Source: Microdochium bolleyi
Lineage: Eukaryota; Ascomycota; Sordariomycetes; Xylariales; Microdochiaceae
Length of the DNA stretch: 64,000 nt
NCBI GenBank assembly: GCA_001566295.1
Contig: KQ964256.1
Coordinates: forward strand, 248,001-312,000
Reading direction: 5' to 3'
The notes under the pieces are model-generated. The model was not told the origin of the DNA. It was given only the letters and a program-made list of their open reading frames with translations, and ran no database searches. Below are positions 1 through 12,684 of this stretch, piece after piece. The position numbers and the translations under genes were made by a program. How positions within the stretch are numbered: the first letter of the stretch is position 1; each line of letters starts with the position of its first letter.

Positions 1-767
1 TTCCACTGCGAACCCCGTCACGGATGCTCCATATCACTCATCTCATCATTTCCTCCATGGTAAGTCCTGGTAACGCCTGGTAAGAATTGTTACTGTATTT
101 CCACTGCGCCAGGCGGTTGTTTGATTGTGGGGATGGATGAGTTCTGACAATGCTTCGCCTTCTGCCTTGGCAAAATCTTTTCAAGCTGCCTTTTCTACTT
201 TGATTGCATGAATTACGGAGTACAGATGCCGAGGTAGTTAGGAAAGGTAGGTAAAACTTATCAGTCAGACCGACGTAGGCGACAATTTGCGTTCTTCTCT
301 CTCCCTATTTATACTTTTATGTATCTCTCTCTCTTCCTTTCCGTTGTTATGATGCTGTATCTATCTTACCTAACCTCAGAAAACAACATAGCGAGATAAA
401 ATGGATAAAGTAAACGAAGCCCGTCTGCGTGAGCCGAGACCATCGTTTGAAAGGAAAAACCCGATAAAGTTTTGTATTTTTATTTTTCCGTTTTGCACAC
501 ACGGGTCCAGATCGGGATTCTCTGAGAGGTGTTGAGCCAATCTGTGTTGGTGGTTGATGGGGGGGCAGGGGTTGAGCAAAAGTGACAGTCTCGCATAAAA
601 GTTGGGATGTGGCCGGTCCGCCAGCGGAGCAAAATTATACACACAAGATGAAATAAGAGTACTTTTGTGCACAAGGGATCTGTCCTTGCTCTCAGACCAC
701 AGCGGCATGTTCTGCGCCCCCCTCCCCGTTCTTCGAAGTTCTGCCCTGGCAGGCAAGCTGGAGTCAA

Positions 768-783
768 CCCCCCCCCCCCCCCC
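768..783. repeat. Poly-C tract (16 bases)
   Basis: An uninterrupted run of C in non-coding sequence. Such runs are prone to length errors in sequencing, so the exact length may not be reliable. Confidence 0.9.
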
Positions 784-1160
784 TCGGCAGACTTCCCCAC
801 TCGGCGCCAAGGACGACGGAAACCGCAAAAGGAAAGCAAACACCGTTAAACACCCACGACACGATGTTCAGGGGGTCGTCGAGATGCAGAGTGGTCACAC
901 TCCGACTTGCCAGAGCGGTTGCAGCCGTCATCACCGTTCCCCGTGCTCGCACCCAAAACTGAGACACAAACTAATCACTGCAGGAACGGCGGGCATCGCC
1001 GCACCGGCTTTTGCAGCCGGGATGCAAACACGGGCAAGCGGCGGGTGGCGATGGTTACATCGGGCCAGCGCAGAGTTCACGGTGGGCAGGACTTCGGACC
1101 CCTTCCGGGAGATGCTGCTGCGTCAGCACTTCAGGTCAGATCAGGTGTGCGCAAGGCGGT

Positions 1161-1180
1161 GCAAGCAAGCAAGCAAGCAA
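1161..1180. repeat. (GCAA)5 microsatellite
   Basis: Five perfect GCAA units in non-coding sequence, read directly. Confidence 0.93.
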
Positions 1181-4100
1181 TAATTAGACCTACCCTACCT
1201 GCGTCACGACACTGGGAAGGGGGGGGGGGCTTCGATCGAGCAACCACCCAAGCGAGACCATGCCATGCCTGATCGAGCACAGACAGACGAGGCGCGCGTT
1301 CCCAAACATGGCATGTAAGAAGGAAACTCTGGGCCGGGAGTGGTGGTCGAGGGGGCCCATCGTCCGTCCGATGCAAGCCCGCCATGGAAGAACCCCTGTT
1401 CTGATGCCTGTGTCCTGCACAGGTCGGGAGCTGATCATTACCGGAAAGTGCCAATGAAAGGGAGGGAAGAAAAACGAAGCCCAATTCCAACTTGCGAGGC
1501 TCGCTGGGAGACGACCCGACTCAGTTCGTAGTCGTAGGCAAAGTAGTCCAACGACTCGCCTGCTGCTTCGTGTGTGAGTTGAGGATACAGCCCAGAGCTC
1601 TGGAGGCCCGGTGTGCAACCCGCTGCGTCTGTCAGACTTGTCAGGGGCGTAAGACGACCAGGCCCTGGGCGCAAAGAAGAGTTCGGGAATGCCTGCAGAA
1701 TGCTTCTGGGGCGTCAAACGTTGGCTGTGCCGCCGTGCGATACCACCCTTGGAGAATGGCGGCAGTATCCGCACTTATGGAGTAACGTTGGTCTAGAAAG
1801 CGAGCCAGCCCGTCAAATATGCATGACCAGCGCTGGTTGGGCAAGGCTGGGTTGTGGCTCGTCTGTGATTTGCTTCGAGGGCTTTGGGACGGCAGCGGAC
1901 CCGACACGCTGGCACGCGGCGCACAGCCAGACACAAGCATTCTTGTTGGTGCCATGACATGTCGTTGCGTAACACTGTGGCTTGATGGGACGAACGAGGG
2001 CCAAGCGAGCTGGCGTGCGTGGGGGCGCGGAAGACTATCCGCCGCGCAACGGGCACAACGTCTTCTTCTTCTTTGCCGTGAAACAACATTGCCCACCTGG
2101 TTGCGATGTGGAGCAGAAGGGGGACCCTGACCAGCCCAAAGCTTTTCCACTGGGGCGTCCTTCGCCTGCTGTTGCCCAGGTGCAAATGCAGGGCCGGCAG
2201 GCCACGACCTGAACGGAGCACGAAGCTGTATCCAAGGGGCACAGCGTCGAACTCGGCATGCACTTCGCCGATGGGGAAAGGGCCCGGCCCGAATGTGTCA
2301 GAATGACGGCTGGGCAGGCAGGGAGCGACTGACAGCGGCATCATCTTGGACAGAACTCGTGCGGTCATCCGTGGAAGAGAACCGCTCACGCAGCCGTCAT
2401 GGATGGCAAATGTAGCCACTAGTGAGTTCTCTTTGCACGTCGGTGCCTCGGCTCCATACGTCGGTCAGAGACATGCGTGAGGGGTCAGCCGGCGTTGTTT
2501 CCTGGTGGCTCGTCGTTGGCCCTGCTCATAAGAGCGCTGTTAAGACGCACTAGACACCGGTACGTGCCAGTAATAGTTCATTGCTCCTCCGCAACGTGTG
2601 AATGTCTGCGCAGCTTGCGTATGGGCACGAGACGCGTCTTTACGCCAGTCCACAGGACGGACGACTTCAATTGCTGGCTGTGCCGCCAGACCATAATCAC
2701 CGCGCGGGCGGACATGTCGGGCTGGTCGGTGGTTGGTGGTTGGTGGTTGGTGGTCGACGACCGTGTCGAGACCCCATGCCAGCCATAGACTAATACACAC
2801 TGCGTATGGAGTACAGTGGAACGAGCGCATCGCCGTGGACGGAGCGGGCAGACGTGCCAGCCTGCGAGCATTCTGGCTCTCGGTCTGGCGCTCCCACATG
2901 CCGGAAATGAGGCTGCGGCAAGGTGCGGGGACGTGGGCAGTCTGCCATTTGCTTTTTGTGGGTGAGGCTGGACTGCGCAGCACAGGACCGCGCCTGGAGC
3001 ATGGCTGACCCCTTCATCTCGCCTTGGCGCGCAGCGACCGCCCGCAGCGCCTCGAGCGGGCGGCGGGTTGCTTGCTGCAAGCCCCAGGAGCCCGGACGCA
3101 GACTGGAGGCGTCGTTGTCAGATTCCCGTGGCTTCGGGCGTCGGTTATTTGCTGCGTGTTTTGCAAGCCTGCAGCCGGGTGACAAGACAGGCGCCATCGT
3201 TGGCGTGCGCGGCGGGTGCTACCCACCACCACAAAGAGCAGGAGGCACCCAGCCCTGGAGACCCCTGCCGCCCGCATCTTCCGTCCTGCTCGCCTCCCAC
3301 CTGGGCACCTGGCCACCTGGCCACCTGGCCATCCTCACGCCCTCGGATGCGAGCCACGACGTCTCGCAACCCCTATGACGATGTCTCATTACGCTGCCGT
3401 ACCCTCCCGTGCTCCCAGACCACCCGCCCGTGTCAGGCGCGTAGCAACAGCGTAACCTCGAAGCTGGAACTTGAAGCAGCATGACAGCGTTGGGCCCGTC
3501 CGTTGTCTGTCCTGGCAGGCATCCTGGGTCATCATGGGTGCTTGCCGCCTCTTCCCCACCCACCTCCACGATGTCCCCTCCCTGCTGACGAACGAGCTGG
3601 CCGACCCAGGCTGATGGTCATTGGCGAGGCTCGGACAAGCTGAAGCCCGGCCATCCTCGGACACCAGACACCCGTGGACGGCTCGCAGAAGCGACACGAA
3701 AGGTGCTTGTTGCGGCAGCCGCCCAGCACCCAAACCACCAGCCGCCGCAGGAGTCAGTCAAAGACCGAGAGTTTCCTCGCCCGCACAGCATACAACACCA
3801 CCCTGCAGCGGAGCCCATGTCGAGCCAGGCGCCGGGCTCGCATCCGCCGGCCGGGGCCCGTCCAGCTCACTGTGCTGTGGTGCTGGGACGTCCTCAGCAG
3901 CCTATCAACGACGGCGACCGCCTGGGACAGGTTGTTGTCGGTTCGATAGCCAGGCAAGGGGCCCCCCCGGCCTCCGAAATGCCAACCCTGCATGACCACC
4001 CGGCCTCGCAGGCAGAGCAGACGAGAGACCATAGCTCCGCTTGGGAAGAGCTCGATGGAGGGGTGGCAGGGTCGAGCAGAGTGTCGCCCCAGCCAGACGA

Positions 4101-5001
4101 GCCAGATGACAGGGTCTGCACGGGCATCGCCAGTCCCAACCCGGCACTCGACGACATGACAAGTTTCCACCCACAGTCCTGCTGGCCCTGGGTCACCCCT
4201 GCTCCCCGGCCGACTTGGTTGCGCCTCGCCGAGGATTGCACTCGCCCGACAGTGCTGTGCAGGCCCCTTTCGCGCGCGATAGATCACCCCCAGGCTCGGC
4301 TCTGGGCCAGGCCCGGTGTTTGCCCAGCGCCTTCATCTTCACTCCCGCCAGGCGCTGCTGCCCTGGTTCACACCCACACTCGATAGAGCACCATCGCTGC
4401 TGCTACTCGTTGCCTCTTGTGCCTCACGCTGCTTGCACGCCATTCGCGGTGCTGTGACACCCCCCATCGACAATCGCGACCATAACAGCACCAACATTTC
4501 ACCAGTCAAGAGCCTCGATTTGACCGCCAGGAGCCCTGTTCCCTCGGACACTGCCGTACGCACTAGCATCCTTGAGCTCTCGCCAAGGTCGATCGCCGTC
4601 ACCCAGACGGGTCATCAACAACGACAGAGATCTTCTCGAAGATCTTACGACTTCCAACCGCGCCTTCAATCGAGCCGCGACCACCGACCGATCATCATAC
4701 ATCCGTACCGCGATCCCGGTTGTGCAATACGGGCCATCCTCATTTGTCTTTATCAACGGCCTTCTCCCTGCCTGCCCTCCAAAGAGCGACCCGGGCACCA
4801 ATCTCGATCGTGTGAGCTGTATCCCGAGCCCGCTCTCTTCTCATCGACCCGAGGGAGGTGGGCTGCCGACGCCGAGTCGAGATCCCCCAACCACCGGCAG
4901 TGAACATCGGCACAGTTGTCCTGCCTTCTCAGCAACTGTGGCTCACCACGCTCTCGAGCCGCCCTCTGGGTGCAGCACGACCTGACCGGCATTCTGCGAT
5001 A

Positions 5002-6777
5002 ATGTTCGCCACCGGCGCTGCCAACGTGGCGCCGCAACTGAAGATCGAGCCGCATGTTTTCGACGAGGCGGACTCCGACTCCGACGTCCAGTCACCAATC
5101 ATGCTACAAGACCCAAAAAGCAGCACCAGCTCGCTAGTGTTCCGCTCGGGGCAGCTGACGCCCGGCACCAGCTCTACAGGCAGCTCGGCATCTCCTGATC
5201 TGGTGCCGCCGCTCTCCAACGCTGCCAAACGGAGACGACAGAAGCCCCTTAGCCCGGAGCTATGGGAATCGCATAAACATGAGATATGCCGACTGTATCT
5301 CGACGAGAACAAGCGGTTGAAAGATGTGATGGAGATCATGGCAAGGGACAAGGGGTTCCACGCTTCGTATGTTCGCATACTGTGGGCGCAAGCCGCAGAT
5401 TCCCTCACGTTGGGTCATTGCTAATTCGTGAACAGCCCCAAGATGTACAAGACCAAGTTGACGCAGTGGAAATTCTTCAAGAACAATCGCCAATCCGATG
5501 TCGCCAATATTCTCTCACTCCAGAAACGACGATCGGCCATGGGCAAAGACACCATCGTGCAACGCAATGGCAAGCTAATTGACGTGCACGGATACATGAA
5601 GAGAAAAGGAATCACCGCCGAAGATTTGAACACTAGCATCACCACCATACCCGAGACGCAGACCGACCTGCCTCCTACATTGGACTGCAGAACGCCGCCG
5701 CCCTCTCCGCCATTGGTGCTGAGTCGGGGCATGACACCTACCGACGATCAGGGGGTCCGCGAACTGCTTCACCAATGGGCTGTTCCCCGAGTACACATGT
5801 ATCGCAACGTAGAACGCTGGTTTCTCAACCTGATTGACGACCACCGGCAAAGCTCTGCCATGGAGTCTGTGCGCCTACTCACGGAGTCATGCTACCTTTT
5901 CTCCCTAGGTCAAAACAAGGAAGCCGGCGAGCTATGTCGTAGCGGATTCGAACTAGTGCACAACGTGCTGGAGGAGCGGGCTGCGCTCAGCTTTTTTGAG
6001 CTCGTCATCATGGTGCTACGTTACAAGAACGCCGACGTGGCTCGGGAGCTCTGGAAGTATCTCTCGAAGTATGCGGCAACTTGCAAAGACGTCAACCACC
6101 CCTTCCGCCGAGCATTGACGGCGTTATCAGACTACTCGGCCAAAAACAGCTTCGAGGAAACTGCCCACGTACTTCGCTGGACGCTGCAGTGGCCGGCGAC
6201 ACGTTTTGGGGGCAGGTTAGATGGGCGGCGGTTCGATTACAGCGTTCTTCATCCTTGGGACTTGATCCCAGTCAACTGCGATTACCACCGATACTACATA
6301 TACCTGCACCTTTGGGACAGCGATGATATCCCCACAGCAACTGTCCCTGGATTGACCGAGTTCTCGGATGCCGGCTATCTGCGCGCGGATCTCTTGTTGG
6401 CATACGGGACGATGGAGGAATGGTACAACGAGAAGATCCCGCGGCTGGCGCACATAATGATCGAGAATGACCGGAGCACAGGATCGAACTGCATATATTT
6501 GCAGTGGGTTTGTCTCTACGCCATCGCGAAGTTCCACAAGGCCAATTCGGCGCGTCTTCAGGACGATCTACGCCGGGACGAGCTCAAGCTTGCCATCTAC
6601 TATCTGCAGATGGCTGCCGACCTACAGGGCCGACACTGGCCACCAGGTCGAAACTACCACGAAACTCTTGCGACCCTCGAGGAATGGAGCATGGAGGCAG
6701 GCGATAAGTTGACTGCGGACTATGCCCAATCCAAACGAGACGAAACTCCTGGTCATGCCGTCGAGGACGTATCATAA
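5002..6777 (+). CDS. Clr5-domain protein
   Basis: Two exons, 5002-5366 and 5436-6777, joined across a 69-bp intron (GTATGT donor, CTAAT branch, CAG acceptor), give 568 residues. Residues about 80-137 form a Clr5 domain: the segment begins PLSPELWESHKHEICRLY and ends in the KLTQWKFFKN helix, and the intron falls inside this domain. Clr5 is named after a fission yeast heterochromatin-silencing factor, and filamentous fungi carry many Clr5-domain proteins that probably bind DNA. A Lys/Arg cluster (AKRRRQK) just before the domain could be a nuclear signal. The C-terminal 350 residues are helical with TPR-like pairs, as is common in this family. The start is the first ATG in frame; the open frame continues upstream without one. 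Target genes cannot be inferred. Confidence 0.88.
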
Positions 6778-7841
6778 AAACGGCGTCCTTTCCTGACGCT
6801 TTTTCCCAAATCACCCACCCGCACGGGCCATATCTGGCCTGTCTACGCCAAGATTCCCCAGCACAACGGCGACCTAGCAATCCTTGCTTGCAGCTTTCAC
6901 TATTTAGCTTTCGTCGAACTAGGTTCACCCAGTGCAGTTGAGGACCGCCTCAGACGATGACGGGCCGGCAGATTGTTACCTTGTCGCTGAAAGTGCCTGT
7001 ATTCCAGCAGACAGCGTCGAGCCACGCACGACATGACATGAATGCCGAACGAACACACGCCGGCCCCCGCTTCCCGCAGGTCTTTACCCGGCAGATTCAG
7101 CAGTGTCATTAGCTCAGTCATGGAGCACACGGGATTTATCGGTGGGCCGCCGCGACGATCAGGCCTGCAGATCCGGACCGTGACAGCGGCACGAACTCTG
7201 CCACGGCCGTGGTCTGTGACACTGTAATCGAGCCCGCCTTTCAGCATGAATTGAACACAAGGAGTCGTCGAGACGAGGCTCAGCAACGACATGCGAGACC
7301 TTTCCGCACTCCGTGACCAGCACGGACAGATATATACATATATATAGGAGATCACGATAGGGGACACAAATAAAGTAAAATGAGCAACCATTCGGCGCGA
7401 CTTGTCCGCTGCATCGCACGATTGCGTGCCACTGTTGTTGTTATGCACGTAAGCGGGGTACTTTATGCACCAAACAAGCAGCAGTCCTCAGCCCCTCCAT
7501 GTGGTACCCCTCCAACCAGCTCGGGCAAAGACTCACAATTTTGAGGGAGCTCCAAAGATAAGGGTCTCGATAGACAGACGGCCGCTCGCTTTACTGACAA
7601 TTGCCCGCCAAACAGCCAACCCAATCGCCGAGACTCTTGTGAGCGAGGTCTTCTCTGTGACTCACCATCATCAGCTCGGGCCATTGGCAACAATCTGGCC
7701 CAAGGATACAAGGCGACACGTCCCGAACCCGAGCACGCGACGCAGACCCCTTCCCAGCCTGCGGAAACGATAAGACCAACCACGTGCGCGCTGGCACATA
7801 TCGACCACATTCACGAAAGCTCACCTTTGGAAACCCCAAGG
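6778..7841. other. Intergenic region between Clr5-domain gene and glutaminyl-tRNA synthetase
   Basis: No convincing coding sequence on either strand. An A/T stretch at 7331-7348 alternates TA and could be a promoter element or simple sequence. The last few hundred bases before 7842 should contain the promoter of the tRNA synthetase gene. Nothing else is recognised. Confidence 0.5.
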
Positions 7842-9865
7842 ATGGCGGACGCAATTACCGAAGGAGCTGCGAAGCTCTTCCTCGACGATGTTACCGGCGA
7901 GATGGTGTCCAAGAACGAGCTCAAGAAGCGCACTCAGAAGCGGGCCAAGAAGGCCGCGACAGAGAAGGCAAAGGCCGAGGCGCCGCCCAAGGAGTCAAAA
8001 GACGCAGCTCCCAAGGCGCCAAAGCCCCCGCGCGCCGAAGAGCCCGCGCTCGACCCCAACGCCATGTTCAAGGTTGGCTTCCTCGACGACGTCTACAAGG
8101 AGCGGCCCGTCGCACCCGTGGTGACGCGGTTCCCGCCCGAGCCCAATGGCTTCCTCCACATCGGCCATTCCAAGGCCATCGCCATCAACTTTGGCTTCGC
8201 CCGGCACCATGGCGGCAAGTGCTACCTGCGGTACGACGACACGAACCCCGAGGCCGAGGACGAGATCTACTTCACGGCCATCCTCGACATGGTGCGGTGG
8301 CTCGGCTTCGAGCCCGTCGAGATCACCTACTCGAGCGACAACTTCCAGAAGCTCTACGACCTCGCCGAGCAGCTCATCAACAAGGGCAAGGCATACGTGT
8401 GCCACTGCAACGACGACGAGATCAAGGCCCAGCGCGGCGGCGAGAACCACGGCCCGCGCTTCCGCTGCGCGCACGCCGACCAGACCCCCGATAAGAACCT
8501 CGAAGAGTTCCGCGGGATGCGCGACGGCAAGTACAAGCCCCGCGAGGCGTTCTTGCGCATGAAGCAGGACATCACCGACGGCAATCCGCAGATGTGGGAC
8601 CTCGCGGCGTACCGCGTGCTCGAGAAGCCGCACCACCGGACCGGCTCGGCGTGGCGGATCTACCCTACGTACGACTTCACACACTGCCTGTGCGACAGCT
8701 TCGAGGGGATCACGCACTCGCTGTGCACGACCGAGTTCATCCAGAGCCGCGTCAGCTACGAGTGGCTGAACCGCGAGCTGGGCGTGTACGAGCCGATGCA
8801 GCGCGAGTACGGCCGGCTCAGCATCCAGGGCACGGTCCTCAGCAAGCGCAAGATCCTCAAGCTGGTCACCGAGAAGCACGTCCGGGGCTGGGACGACCCG
8901 CGGCTGTACACGCTCATCGGCATCAAGCGGCGGGGCGTCCCGCCCGGAGCGATCCTCGAGTTCGTCAACGAGCTCGGCGTCACCACCGCGCCGTCCATCA
9001 TCCAACTCAAGCGCTTCGACCAGACGATCCGGCGGTATCTCGAGCTCACGGTGCCGCGCCTGCTGCTCGTGCTGGACCCGATTCCCGTGGTCATCGAGGA
9101 CGCCGACGAGACCGCGCTCGAGATCGACATGCCCTTCTCGCCCAAGGTGCCCACCATGGGCTCGCGCAAGGTCCGCTTCACCAAGACCGTGTACATTGAC
9201 CGCAGCGACTTCCGCGAGGTCGACAGCAAGGACTACTTCCGGCTCGCGCCCAACAAGACCGTCGGCCTGTACCAGGTGGCCTACCCGATCAAGGCCACGT
9301 CCTTCACCAAGGACGACTCGACCGGCCTGGTCACGGAGATCCGCGCCGTCTTCGACAAGGAGACCAAGAAGGCCAAGACGTACATCCACTGGGTCGGCGA
9401 GGGCTCGCGCGCCTGCGAGGTGCGCATCCACAACTCGCTCTTCAAGTCGGAGAAGCCCGACGACGCCGAGGGCGGGTTCCTCAACGACCTGAACCCGGAG
9501 AGCGAGGTCGTTTTCCCCAGCGCGATGATCGAGAAGGAGGGCTTCGACGAGGTCAGGAGGCGCGCGCCCTGGCCCGAGGCGGCGGGCGAGAGCGCGCTGG
9601 GCAAGGGCGGGCCGGAGAGCGTGCGGTTCCAGGGAATGCGGGTGGCTTATTTTGTGAGTTTTTGTGCTTCCCCGCTGAACTCCATTATGCTCGTGTCACT
9701 TGGCTTTAGTGTTCTCCCAACTACTCACAAGAACTTTACGTCACGTTGTGGATCTGGTTTTGCTAACATATTTCGAAACAACAGGCTATGGACAGCGACA
9801 GCACAGATGACAAGATCATCCTGAACCGGATAGTCTCGCTCAAGGAGGACTCGGGCAAGAACTAG
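7842..9865 (+). CDS. Glutaminyl-tRNA synthetase (cytoplasmic)
   Basis: Two exons, 7842-9653 and 9785-9865, separated by a 131-bp intron, encode 630 residues. The enzyme joins glutamine to tRNA(Gln) using ATP. The class I signature is clear: the HIGH motif sits in PPEPNGFLHIGHSK (residues about 101-114), and the KMSKS-like loop is VLSKRKI (about 332-338), the form typical of GlnRS. The all-beta anticodon-binding domain follows. The first 60 residues are Lys/Ala-rich (KKRTQKRAKKAATEKAKAEA), a basic helix seen in several eukaryotic synthetases that helps bind tRNA. The large N-terminal domain of about 200 residues found in yeast Gln4 is absent. The final exon adds 27 codons and ends EDSGKN. Strong C-ending codon bias fits high expression. 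The start is the ATG reading MADAITEGAAKL. Confidence 0.95.
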
Positions 9866-10120
9866 ACCAGGCAGGCAGGGGCGTTGGGGGCGGTTATCAA
9901 CAGCGAGACAGGTAGATCCAATGAGCAAAAATATTGCATAAATCTCCGTGGTGGCCGGCACGCGAGGCATCAAACGGTGGCACCATCCGCTTGTTAGCGA
10001 TTTTGGCTGTTCCTTGAATATCATGAACAACAAACAAGCACGCTTTTCCATGCCTAATCCCATCTCTACTCGAGATCTCATCCATCACTCCATCCTCCCG
10101 CCCCTTGGTAAACATCCTTC

Positions 10121-11721
10121 TCACATCTTGGCCGTCCGCGTCGGCCTCGCCTGCTGTTGCTGTTGCCGCTGCTGCTCCTGTGGGTTTTTGATGGCGTGCC
10201 CGAGCGCCCAGTCGCTCAGCACCAGGGGCCGCTCCGTCTCGAACAGGAACACCGTGACGCCGACCTCGCCGCCCACCTTCTGCGGCCCGCCGCGCGTGTC
10301 GTGCGCCCGCATCGCCTGGAACTCGGCCTCCCCGGGCCCGTGCGTGCTCATCGCGCCGTGCAGACCCCCCGCGAACGGCCTGAACCTGTTGCCGCTGCTC
10401 CGGTTACTGCTCGTCCCCGTCTTCATCGTCGTCGTCGTCGTCGTCGTCCTGTTGAACGGGTGCCGCGGGTCCTGCGCGTGCACGATCGGCGCGTAGAACT
10501 CCTGCATCGTGTTGCGATGGTAGTAAGGGAGCCACATGGTGTCCTCAGCGACCATATACCGTGGCGGGATGATGGCGAAGTCGACCACCGCGGTGCCCGG
10601 GCTCGCGGCGTGGTTGGGCGCCGACAGCACGGTGAACAGGCACGGGTCGTGCTCGTCGAACAGGAGGTTCCCCATGACGCAGAACCGGCCCAGATCGTAC
10701 TTGTACGGGTAGCATGTCCCGTGCCACCCGGCCACGTCGAAGGGCGTGCGGCCTTGCGTGGCGTGCCAGCGGCGCGTGGCGAGGCGGGAGACGATTGTCC
10801 ACTCGCTCGTCCCCGGGGATGTGGTGGGAGTGGGAGTGGGAGTAGGCGTGGCGGTGGTGCCGTTGACGACGGACCCGTCGAAGTAGGCCGTCGGGATCTG
10901 GAAGTCGCGCACGTTGGCGAGCCCCGTGGACCCGATGATGCCGAGCTGCGGGAGCTGGAAGTGGCCCTGGAACAGCTCGCAGATGTAGCCCTTGCACGGC
11001 CTGCCGCCGACAAGCCTGACCTGGTGCCGCACGTTGCGCGGGACCACGGCGATCTCGTTCTGCCGGACCATCATCTTGCCCATCTCGGTCGTGATGTCGA
11101 GGCTCCCGGACTGCGGGACGATCAGCATCTCGCCGTCGAGCGACGAGAAGACGTGTCGCTCGGGCATGTCCTCGGTGATGCTGAACATCCACACCGCGAT
11201 GCCCTCCTTCCTGGCCGGGTCGCCGTTGCAGCCCACCAGCTGCTGCCCGTTGATCCAGTGCGCGGTCTCGGGGAGGGCAAGGGCCTCGCCGGTCCAGCTC
11301 AGGCTGTTGGGGTTCAGGTGCTTGGGGACGTTCTGCGAGTCCGGGCCGAAGCCGGAGGCGACGTCGAGGGGCACGAACTCGCTGTGCGCGAGGGAGGACG
11401 CGGCGCGGTAGAGAAAGGTCTGCATGGTGCGCTCGCGGGGCGCGGTGAAGGCGCTGCCGCTGATGCGCTCGGTGCGCAGGCCCAGGGGCGGGATCTGCGG
11501 GCTGTTGTTGACCTGTGGGACGGCGCCGGGCAGGGCCTCGGAGCTGGGGCGTTGCTTTTGTGGTCAGTACAGTGCAGCATCTCGGGGTTCTGGTGAAGTC
11601 TGGGGACTCTGGGATATGCCAGGAGGTGGTGGTCGTCGGGTGAAGCTCACGAGTGGTAGTTGCCGAAGCCGCTGAGGTATGTGTAGGGGTCCTTGACCGC
11701 GAAGTCTGTGAATGGCGGCAT
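10121..11721 (-). CDS. Homogentisate 1,2-dioxygenase family protein (divergent, extended)
   Basis: Exon 1 is 11721-11651 and exon 2 is 11543-10121, split by a 107-bp intron inside FGNYHSSEALPGA, a family-typical N-terminal motif. The product has 497 residues; human HGD has 445. HGD opens the ring of homogentisate in tyrosine and phenylalanine breakdown using a non-haem iron. The iron ligands look intact: HRNTMQE (His and Glu six apart, near residue 366) and the His of STHGPG (near 420). The proposed acid-base His in AGWHGTCYPYKYDL (near 300) is also present. Odd features are a Thr/Pro tract (TPTPTPTPTT, near 253), a poly-Thr insert between the metal motifs, and a Gln-rich C-terminus. No other homogentisate-pathway gene is nearby. 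It is probably a secondary HGD paralogue, and its substrate could differ from homogentisate. Confidence 0.87.
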
Positions 11722-12684
11722 GCTGGGCGGCGAAGCTGCAGGCGGGCCTGTCACCGGGAAGAGGTGCGTTGGGCGAGGTGCTGTCGCCTTGGTGCTCCCA
11801 AGAGATGATAGAGCTGATGCGAGAGTAGAGGTTCTTGAACCCTTGGATCAGCTCGCTCACGGCCGGGGAGGTGTGCCGCGGTATCTATGCGCACCGCGAG
11901 CTGCTTACCCCAACTGTGACGACTCTAGTGACTGCACGTACTTGAACTTGGAAAGCGTGCCGCTCCTGTGCACCTGGAAGTGACACAAAAGCAGCATGCG
12001 GCGGCCAACTCCAGCCGACCAGCAGATAGCCTCGAGTCGGACAATCCCGTCAGGAACATCCTGGAAGCAGCGACTTGCATGAACTGTTGCTTCCCGACGG
12101 GATCGTGTCGGAATAATAAGGTCCTAGGGGAACAATGGGCAGGTCGTCCGTCGCAGTGGCCCAAAGCGGCAGTGGAGCTTCCCCGCAGCCGAGGCCTGGG
12201 GAATCCGGGGTAAGCGGGTGCCCGTTGCACACTCAGGTCCTCTTAGGTGCAATCTCTTTTACAGTCAAGGCAGTAAAGGCGGCAACCTGCAGCGGCGCGG
12301 GGTCGAGTGGCAGGTCATCATCAGCGGTCTGGGGCATGGCAGTTCCAGAGGTGCCGAGGCCGCCCTCCACCCGCCCCCGACCGGGCAGAAGTCCTTGTGG
12401 CCATCTCGGCCGAGAGTGCTGACTCCTGTATCCTTAGACCCACTGCTGTTCTTCCATCTTGTTTCAACCTCACTTCCACCGTGGGAGCATGAGTATCAGT
12501 CCACCAGTTTACGCTACCACTTTGCACGTGAGGACAAAACCCACCACTGGGCAACGGGTTCGACTCCCGTATCAGCGGGCCATCACATCCCCGTTGTGGC
12601 TCTCACATTCCACTGTCGATAGCCATTGCATTCACCTGCCATATCACGATCTAAACCAGCAAAGCATCAACACCAAGACAAGAT
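11722..12684. other. Divergent intergenic region
   Basis: This 963-bp stretch lies between the start codons of the minus-strand dioxygenase gene and the plus-strand gene at 12685, so it probably holds both promoters. A perfect tRNA T-arm-like segment (5-bp stem, TTCGACT loop) lies near 12554-12570, but no matching tRNA 5' half was found. No coding sequence is recognised. Confidence 0.5.

Larger units (their letters stand above)
1..5001. other. Intergenic region, no gene recognised
   Basis: Reading frames here are short, overlap on both strands and match no family I know. Visible features are a 16-base C run (768-783), an 11-base G run (1219-1229), five GCAA units (1161-1180), a GGTTGGT-type repeat near 2729-2756 and a CACCTGGC-type repeat near 3301-3330. 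From about 4380 onward the sequence is rich in C, A and short pyrimidine runs, like a fungal promoter or 5' leader, and probably serves the Clr5-domain gene that begins at 5002. Confidence 0.5.

Noticed and set aside
4858..5001. Earlier start for the Clr5-domain protein
   Set aside because: The upstream open frame begins only with GTG; the first ATG is at 5002.
1..5001. Several frames of 100-230 residues in the first 5 kb
   Set aside because: They overlap on both strands, are rich in Arg, Pro, Ser and Cys, contain no recognisable domain, and suggest no plausible spliced gene.
7995..9431. 478-residue open frame antisense to the glutaminyl-tRNA synthetase gene
   Set aside because: It is an artefact of strong C-ending codon bias in the real gene; its composition (Val, Leu, Asp, Glu, Arg) is typical of such shadows and no family motif appears.
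10157..11596. 479-residue open frame antisense to the dioxygenase gene
   Set aside because: It mirrors the GC-rich dioxygenase exon; the sense strand has catalytic motifs and an intron, the antisense has none.
12480..12585. Possible tRNA: perfect T-arm with a GGTTCGACTCC B box near 12554-12570
   Set aside because: No 5' acceptor strand matching the 3' ATCAGCG, no A box at a suitable distance and no anticodon arm could be found. It is a chance match or a tRNA fragment.
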